The notes under the pieces: model-generated
Database searches by the model: none
Told to the model about the DNA's origin: nothing
The model's input: the letters and a program-made list of their open reading frames with translations, nothing else
IMG/VR virus record: IMGVR_UViG_3300042876_001174
Location: 1-33,542 of that record
Length of the DNA stretch: 33,542 nt
Strand: one strand, 5' to 3'
Source of the DNA: a virus
Program-made: the position numbers and the translations under genes
In this document: one piece after another, positions 30,606 to 33,542 of the stretch
Layout: each line of letters begins with the position of its first letter
Numbering within the stretch: position 1 is the first letter of the stretch

Positions 30606-30623
30606 ACCAGCTAACGAGCTGGT
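30606..30623 (-). promoter_or_regulatory. Leader hairpin upstream of the lipoprotein gene
   Basis: ACCAGCT (30606-30612) and AGCTGGT (30617-30623) form a perfect 7-bp stem with a 4-base loop, 24 bases before the lipoprotein ATG and just before its ribosome-binding site. No T-tract follows. It may stabilise the mRNA or insulate the gene from other transcription. Confidence 0.45.
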
Positions 30624-30709
30624 CGGGGTGAATTCAGCCACACCTGGACCCCAGTTGCAACCGAGCGAAACAGCACAGAGCGCCTTCTTGCGCAAATTTT
30701 CGGCACGCT

Positions 30710-30772
30710 TTACCGAATTCGGTTGACACGTGGTTGCCGCTTTCGGTAAGCTGGCCCAGCCGTTTTCGGTAA
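30710..30772. promoter_or_regulatory. OL-like operator region: three sites
   Basis: Three copies of the same palindrome lie at 30710-30725 (core ACCGAATTCGGT, a perfect dyad), 30734-30749 and 30757-30772. Core centres are at about 30717.5, 30741.5 and 30764.5, so they are 24 and 23 bp apart. That is the operator spacing of lambda OL. They precede the rightward operon and lie 1.1 kb from the matching sites beside the repressor. Confidence 0.85.
30723..30752 (+). promoter_or_regulatory. PL-like promoter inside the operators
   Basis: A perfect -35 box TTGACA is at 30723-30728. An 18-bp spacer leads to TAAGCT (30747-30752), a weak -10 box overlapping the middle operator. Repressor bound at either neighbouring site would cover it. 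Transcription would run into the rightward operon beginning at 30813. Confidence 0.65.
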
Positions 30773-30812
30773 GCCCCTCGCCGAGGGTCGCCGAGCGGAT
30801 GGGAGACCCACA

Positions 30813-31133
30813 GTGCCCCACGTCATCCGAGCCGAGCACCTCAAGCTCGTCCTCGTCGCGCGCCGGATAGCGCGCCACAGCCCCACCGTCACCGATCGCT
30901 GGGCCGCCATGAGCTCGGGCCAGTGGTCCGTGCGCAGCTGCCGACCAGGCCGGGCGACTGGCGACTGCCAGCAGTACCCGCTGCAGCCGCTCATGCAGCC
31001 CATGTCACGCGGCGGAATTGCCCGTGTCATCGAGCGCACCCGCGCCTTCCACGGCCTGGCCGAGGTCAACCGCACTTGGCGCACCGGCCTGCGCGCCCTC
31101 AAGGCCGAAATCGCCGCAGGGGTGCTGCGATGA
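30813..31133 (+). CDS. First protein of the rightward operon, unknown
   Basis: A 106-residue basic protein. It starts with GTG at 30813 behind GGGAG. It reads I-R-A-E-H-L-K-L-V-L-V-A-R-R-I-A-R-H near the start and ends with helices R-G-G-I-A-R-V-I-E-R-T-R-A-F-H-G-L and W-R-T-G-L-R-A-L-K-A-E-I. No family is recognised; the charge suggests a nucleic acid or regulator contact. Being first after the PL-like promoter is the place of early regulators such as N in lambda, but no N-like arginine-rich motif stands out. It overlaps the next gene (ATGA). Confidence 0.6.
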   Translation: MPHVIRAEHLKLVLVARRIARHSPTVTDRWAAMSSGQWSVRSCRPGRATGDCQQYPLQPLMQPMSRGGIARVIERTRAFHGLAEVNRTWRTGLRALKAEIAAGVLR

Positions 31134-31498
31134 GCGCCGCCCAATGCCCCATCGCCCTGAAGAAGGGCGAGCGCTACGCCGGCGCCATCGTCAACGCAGA
31201 CGGCTCCATCGCGTACCACCTTGTGCTGCTCGCCAAGAGGCCGTCCAAACGTCTGGACTGGGCCGCCGCGAAGGCCTGGGCCGCCAAAGCCGGCGGCGAG
31301 CTGCCCACGCGCCGCGAACAGAGCCTGCTGGCCGCGAACGCGAAGGACGCGTTTGAGGCCAGCTGGTACTGGTCAAGCGAGGCTTACGAGGAAGACGGCG
31401 CCTACGCCTGGCTTCAGGGCTTCGGCAACGGCCTCCAGAGCAACGGCGACACGAGCTACGAGGCCCGTGTGCGTGCCGTCCGCCGAATCACTCCTTGA
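31130..31498 (+). CDS. DUF1566/C-type-lectin-like protein, candidate DGR target A
   Basis: A 122-residue protein. It has D-W-A-A-A-K-A-W-A (43-51), L-P-T-R-R-E-Q-S-L-L (58-67), W-Y-W-S-S-E (79-84), G-A-Y-A-W-L-Q-G-F-G-N-G-L-Q-S (90-104) and a closing Y-E-A-R-V-R-A-V-R-R (110-119). The order L-P-T-R...W-Y-W-S...R-V-R-A-V-R is that of DUF1566 and of lectin-fold targets of diversity-generating retroelements. The codons from about residue 95 to 107 are the variable part (see repeat at 31394). It overlaps the preceding gene (ATGA) and is short, without a signal peptide or tail-fibre part, so its display site is unclear. Confidence 0.75.
   Translation: MSAAQCPIALKKGERYAGAIVNADGSIAYHLVLLAKRPSKRLDWAAAKAWAAKAGGELPTRREQSLLAANAKDAFEASWYWSSEAYEEDGAYAWLQGFGNGLQSNGDTSYEARVRAVRRITP
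31394..31484 (+). repeat. Candidate variable repeat A
   Basis: The last part of the first DUF1566-like gene. It matches 33360-33450 over 91 bp at 80 positions. The left arm GACGGCGCCTACGCCTGG and the right arm starting ACGAGCTACGAGGCC are identical. All 11 differences fall in the 13 codons between, at first or second codon positions only. Each is explained by A-to-N change from an AAY- or GAC-type template codon. Confidence 0.8.
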
Positions 31499-31523
31499 AT
31501 CCTTTGATCCTTCAGGAGGGCCC

Positions 31524-31733
31524 ATGTTCATCGCCATGCCTCACCAGGCAACACCCTGCGCGCCGCGCCGCGTATTCAGCGTCGAGATCGAGCGCCCCGA
31601 CGGCTCACACGACGTGATGACCGTCGAGGGCGGCCTGGCCTTCGATCACGCCATCGACGCCATGGAGCGCGCCGGAGCGTGCGCCGTGGTGCGCGTGACC
31701 CAGATCCCCCAGCACGTGGGTGAGCCGTCATGA
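31524..31733 (+). CDS. Small hypothetical protein
   Basis: A 69-residue protein with a strong ribosome-binding site (AGGAGGG at 31514-31520). It reads R-V-F-S-V-E-I-E-R-P-D-G-S-H-D-V-M-T-V-E-G-G, a small beta pair, then the helix F-D-H-A-I-D-A-M-E-R-A-G-A and the strand C-A-V-V-R-V-T-Q-I. The beta-beta-alpha-beta layout resembles small phage early proteins of unknown role. It overlaps the following start (ATGA). No family is recognised. Confidence 0.6.
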   Translation: MFIAMPHQATPCAPRRVFSVEIERPDGSHDVMTVEGGLAFDHAIDAMERAGACAVVRVTQIPQHVGEPS

Positions 31734-32071
31734 CGGACGAACGCCTGCTGTCCGGCCATGTGCCCTTCTCCCTGGCCAATCTGCCGCAGTGCACCGGCCT
31801 CAGCTGCGGCCAGGGCGACCACCCCTGCACCGACAACTGCCCGAACGTCCCGCAGCGGGCCGCGCCGCCGGCGTGCGACATGAGCCCCAACGCCGGCACC
31901 TTCGACCCGACCATGTTGGCCGCGCCGGACGACTGGGAGCCCGCCACCTACGAGATCGGGTACGTGGACGGCTGGCGCGTCGGCGCGGGCCAGGCGCTGC
32001 TCATGGGCGTGGCGCTCGGCGCGGCGCTGGTGGGCGTGGCCATCCAGCTCGGCCTGGTGGTGGGGTTCTGA
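31730..32071 (+). CDS. Small cysteine-rich membrane protein
   Basis: A 113-residue protein. The N-terminal half has Cys at Q-C-T-G-L-S-C-G-Q-G-D-H-P-C-T-D-N-C-P (about 20-38) and A-C-D-M near 48, a possible metal-binding cluster. The C-terminal half has G-Y-V-D-G-W-R-V-G-A-G-Q, then a hydrophobic segment (A-L-L-M-G-V-A-L-G-A-A-L-V-G-V-A-I, about 88-110), one membrane helix. Translation is coupled to the preceding gene. Function unknown; a membrane-anchored early protein is the most that can be said. Confidence 0.6.
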   Translation: MTDERLLSGHVPFSLANLPQCTGLSCGQGDHPCTDNCPNVPQRAAPPACDMSPNAGTFDPTMLAAPDDWEPATYEIGYVDGWRVGAGQALLMGVALGAALVGVAIQLGLVVGF

Positions 32072-32073
32072 CC

Positions 32074-32319
32074 ATGCGCGCCCCCGCACATTGGGACGAA
32101 TACCCCGTCCGCGGCTGCGCCGTGTGCCAGTACGGGCGCGACGCCACCGGCGCGGCTACACGTCCCGGCGGCCGCGATGCTGAGACCTGCATTTGCCCCA
32201 GCGTCACCGGCCGCGAGATCGCCCAGGGCAAGCCGCTCACCGGCGTGCCCGCCCGCCTGGCGCGCGCAAACTTCGGCGCATGCGGCCCCGAGGCCCACCA
32301 CCTCACCTTCCCCGCGTGA
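32074..32319 (+). CDS. Small cysteine-containing phage protein
   Basis: An 81-residue protein. Cysteines lie at G-C-A-V-C-Q-Y (14-20) and C-I-C-P (39-42), and near the end at A-C-G-P-E-A-H-H-L (70-78). The C-x2-C, C-x-C and C...H-H pattern suggests one bound zinc. ATG at 32074 is 2 bases after the previous stop. It resembles small putative zinc-binding proteins seen in early operons of Burkholderiales phages; that comparison is from memory. Role unknown. Confidence 0.6.
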   Translation: MRAPAHWDEYPVRGCAVCQYGRDATGAATRPGGRDAETCICPSVTGREIAQGKPLTGVPARLARANFGACGPEAHHLTFPA

Positions 32320-32326
32320 GGCTACC

Positions 32327-32677
32327 ATGCCGCACATCGAGCCCACCCCAGGCCAGCTACAGGCTGCGTTCGCCCACGCGCGCAAGCCCCACTGGCCCGA
32401 TCGGCTCGACGATGCGCTGGCCCACCCGCTCTACGGGCGCCTCGTGCGAATGAACGCGATGGTGCTCGCCGAGGGGCGCGACCCCTTCGCCGCCCAGCGC
32501 ATCAACCACCGCCCCGTGGTCATCGCCCCGGAGCCGCCCCACCCAGCCGAGCCGCCAGCCCCGCGCATCGAGCGGCCACGCCGCCCCGCCAAGCCCCGGC
32601 GCGCCGCGCCGACCAAAGCTTTACCCCAGCTGCCACTGATCGACCGCAAGCGTGCGGCCGGCGGTGACGACAACTAA
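32327..32677 (+). CDS. Proline-rich hypothetical protein
   Basis: A 116-residue protein. The N-terminal half is helical (P-T-P-G-Q-L-Q-A-A-F-A-H-A-R-K, then R-L-D-D-A-L-A-H-P-L-Y-G-R-L-V). The C-terminal half is rich in proline, arginine and alanine (E-P-P-H-P-A-E-P-P-A-P-R, then R-P-R-R-P-A-K-P-R-R), probably disordered and basic, so binding of nucleic acid or acidic partners is possible. No family is recognised. It starts 8 bases after the previous stop with a weak GAGG. Confidence 0.6.
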   Translation: MPHIEPTPGQLQAAFAHARKPHWPDRLDDALAHPLYGRLVRMNAMVLAEGRDPFAAQRINHRPVVIAPEPPHPAEPPAPRIERPRRPAKPRRAAPTKALPQLPLIDRKRAAGGDDN

Positions 32678-32691
32678 CCCCAGGAGTCAGC

Positions 32692-33018
32692 ATGCCGATC
32701 CCACTCGACGCCAACCAGGCGCCGCTCCCCTCTGCGCCCTTCTACCTGCCGACCGACCCCGCGGCCGAAACCCAGATGGTCCACCTGGCCTTCGAGATCG
32801 CCAACCGCGCGGTCGTCGAAGACATCGAGAACTACGCCGTCAAAGAAGTCACCGACGGCCGCATCTACTGGGACACGCGCCCCATGACGGACCCGCGCGA
32901 GCACGCGCCCCAGTCCATCGACATGGCCACCCAGGCCATCCGCTACGCGCTCACCGCCGGCCTCGCCGCCGTGCACCCGCAGCGCCCCTACCTCATCACC
33001 CTCGTCGGCCGCGGTTAA
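32692..33018 (+). CDS. Hypothetical protein
   Basis: A 108-residue protein with a good ribosome-binding site (AGGAG at 32682-32686). It reads F-Y-L-P-T-D-P-A-A-E-T-Q-M-V-H-L-A-F-E-I-A-N-R-A-V, then E-N-Y-A-V-K-E-V-T-D-G-R-I-Y-W-D-T-R-P-M, then the helix A-T-Q-A-I-R-Y-A-L-T-A-G-L. Ordered composition suggests a folded globular protein. No known motif is recognised. It lies between the proline-rich gene and the second DUF1566-like gene. Confidence 0.6.
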   Translation: MPIPLDANQAPLPSAPFYLPTDPAAETQMVHLAFEIANRAVVEDIENYAVKEVTDGRIYWDTRPMTDPREHAPQSIDMATQAIRYALTAGLAAVHPQRPYLITLVGRG

Positions 33019-33062
33019 GCCGGCCAACCCCACCGCAGCCCTGCTGCATCAACGGAGGCTCC

Positions 33063-33542
33063 ATGCCTGAAACCACCGCAGCGCCGATCGCGCTTGACAC
33101 CCTGCCCCACATCGGCGAGCCGCTGCTCAGCGGCACCTACGCCGGCGTCATCTGCACCCCTTTCGGCGAGCGCAGCGCTGTCATCCTGCTCGCCGACAAG
33201 CCCGACCGCGACCTGAACTGGGCCGCCGCAAAAGCCTGGGCCGAAAGCCTCGGCGATGGCGCCCAACTCCCCAACCGCCAAGCCGGCGTGCTGCTGTTCA
33301 GCACGCTGCGCGACCGCTTCGACAAGTGCTGGCACTGGCTGGCCGACGCTCTCGAAGACGACGGCGCCTACGCCTGGAATCAGACCTTCAGCAGCGGCGG
33401 CCAGAGCCACGACGTCACGAGCTACGAGGCCCGTGTGCGTGCCGTCCGCCTGATTCCCCTCAGCGCTTGGTCCTTCAATCCCTTTTCTTCGGGAGATTTT
33501 ATGTCGACCACTGAACAAGCGGCCGTTCGCATTGGCGAGCTG
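33063..33542 (+). CDS. DUF1566/C-type-lectin-like protein, candidate DGR target B (runs off the window)
   Basis: Open from ATG 33063 (GGAGG at 33054-33058) to the window end, at least 160 residues. It is a paralogue of the 31130 product: N-W-A-A-A-K-A-W-A (about 61-69), L-P-N-R-Q-A (about 77-82), W-H-W-L-A-D (93-98), G-A-Y-A-W-N-Q-T-F-S-S-G-G-Q-S (about 102-116), and the identical ending T-S-Y-E-A-R-V-R-A-V-R. The frame does not stop after this as protein A does. It continues through S-F-N-P-F-S-S-G-D-F into M-S-T-T-E-Q at 33501, where a ribosome-binding site suggests the start of another gene in the same frame. It is either a longer fusion or an overlap whose stop lies outside the window. 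Confidence 0.72.
   Translation, partial: MPETTAAPIALDTLPHIGEPLLSGTYAGVICTPFGERSAVILLADKPDRDLNWAAAKAWAESLGDGAQLPNRQAGVLLFSTLRDRFDKCWHWLADALEDDGAYAWNQTFSSGGQSHDVTSYEARVRAVRLIPLSAWSFNPFSSGDFMSTTEQAAVRIGEL
33360..33450 (+). repeat. Candidate variable repeat B
   Basis: The matching 91 bp in the second DUF1566-like gene. Compared with 31394-31484 the 13 variable codons give N-Q-T-F-S-S-G-G-Q-S-H-D-V here against L-Q-G-F-G-N-G-L-Q-S-N-G-D there; eight residues differ. Third codon positions are all identical. It is followed by T/C-rich TCCTTCAATCC, resembling TTTGATCCTTC after repeat A. Confidence 0.8.
33491..33503 (+). promoter_or_regulatory. Ribosome-binding site and possible gene start inside the open frame
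   Basis: GGGAG at 33491-33495 lies 5 bases before ATG 33501, which begins M-S-T-T-E-Q-A-A-V-R-I-G-E-L up to the window end. The ATG is in frame with the DUF1566-like gene, so it may mark a separate downstream gene (for example a DGR accessory gene) or an internal restart. Confidence 0.4.

Noticed and set aside
30582-30878. Longer form of the lipoprotein gene starting near the operators
   Set aside because: The extension has no signal-like sequence, while the ATG at 30581 has a strong ribosome-binding site followed by a proper signal peptide and lipobox.

Overview
The window is most of a temperate, lambda-like siphophage genome or prophage from a GC-rich bacterium. Codon use, the gene set and the near absence of AT-rich spacers suggest a Betaproteobacterium of the Burkholderiales/Comamonadaceae kind; that host call is inference. 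Positions 1 to about 29,600 are almost entirely leftward (minus strand) and form one long right-arm transcription unit. Read in that direction it runs: Cro-like regulator, CII-like regulator, small proteins, primase-helicase, gpZ-like protein, terminase small and large subunits, Mor-like protein, a three-gene cassette (LamG-like protein, PhoD-like phosphatase, small ORF), gpW-like protein, portal, protease-capsid fusion, head-tail joining genes, tail tube, G/GT chaperones, tape measure, tail-tip genes, a 1661-residue J-type protein with Ig-like repeats, and a lysis cassette (XhlA-like protein, sigma factor, endolysin, holin).

The immunity region lies at 29,350-30,810. A small XRE-type repressor (plus strand) and a Cro-like gene (minus strand) diverge across two clear copies of a palindromic operator, TWACCG-N4-CGGYAA, plus one weaker copy. 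Three more copies lie 1.1 kb away, upstream of a rightward operon, spaced 23-24 bp centre to centre and carrying a TTGACA box between them. This is a lambda-style OR/OL pair. A lipoprotein gene sits between repressor and OL in the place of the rex genes.

Positions 30,813-33,542 hold the rightward (left-arm) operon of small, tightly packed genes. Two of its proteins (31,130-31,498 and 33,063 to the window end) are DUF1566/C-type-lectin-like paralogues. Their 3' ends share 91 bp that differ at 11 positions, all at codon positions 1 or 2, all amino-acid changing, and all explicable by mutated adenines in a shared AAY-rich template. This is the signature of variable repeats of a diversity-generating retroelement (DGR); the template repeat and reverse transcriptase are not in the window and would be sought just past its right edge.

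Other notable structure: a programmed -1 frameshift site (A AAA AAC) fusing the tail chaperones; a 2.9-kb virion-gene cassette flanked by two 29-bp palindromic repeats that differ at one base; a cluster of eleven GTGCAGGC octamers between primase and terminase genes; and a sigma-70-like factor inside the lysis cassette. No integrase, attachment site, tRNA gene, rRNA gene or CRISPR array was seen.
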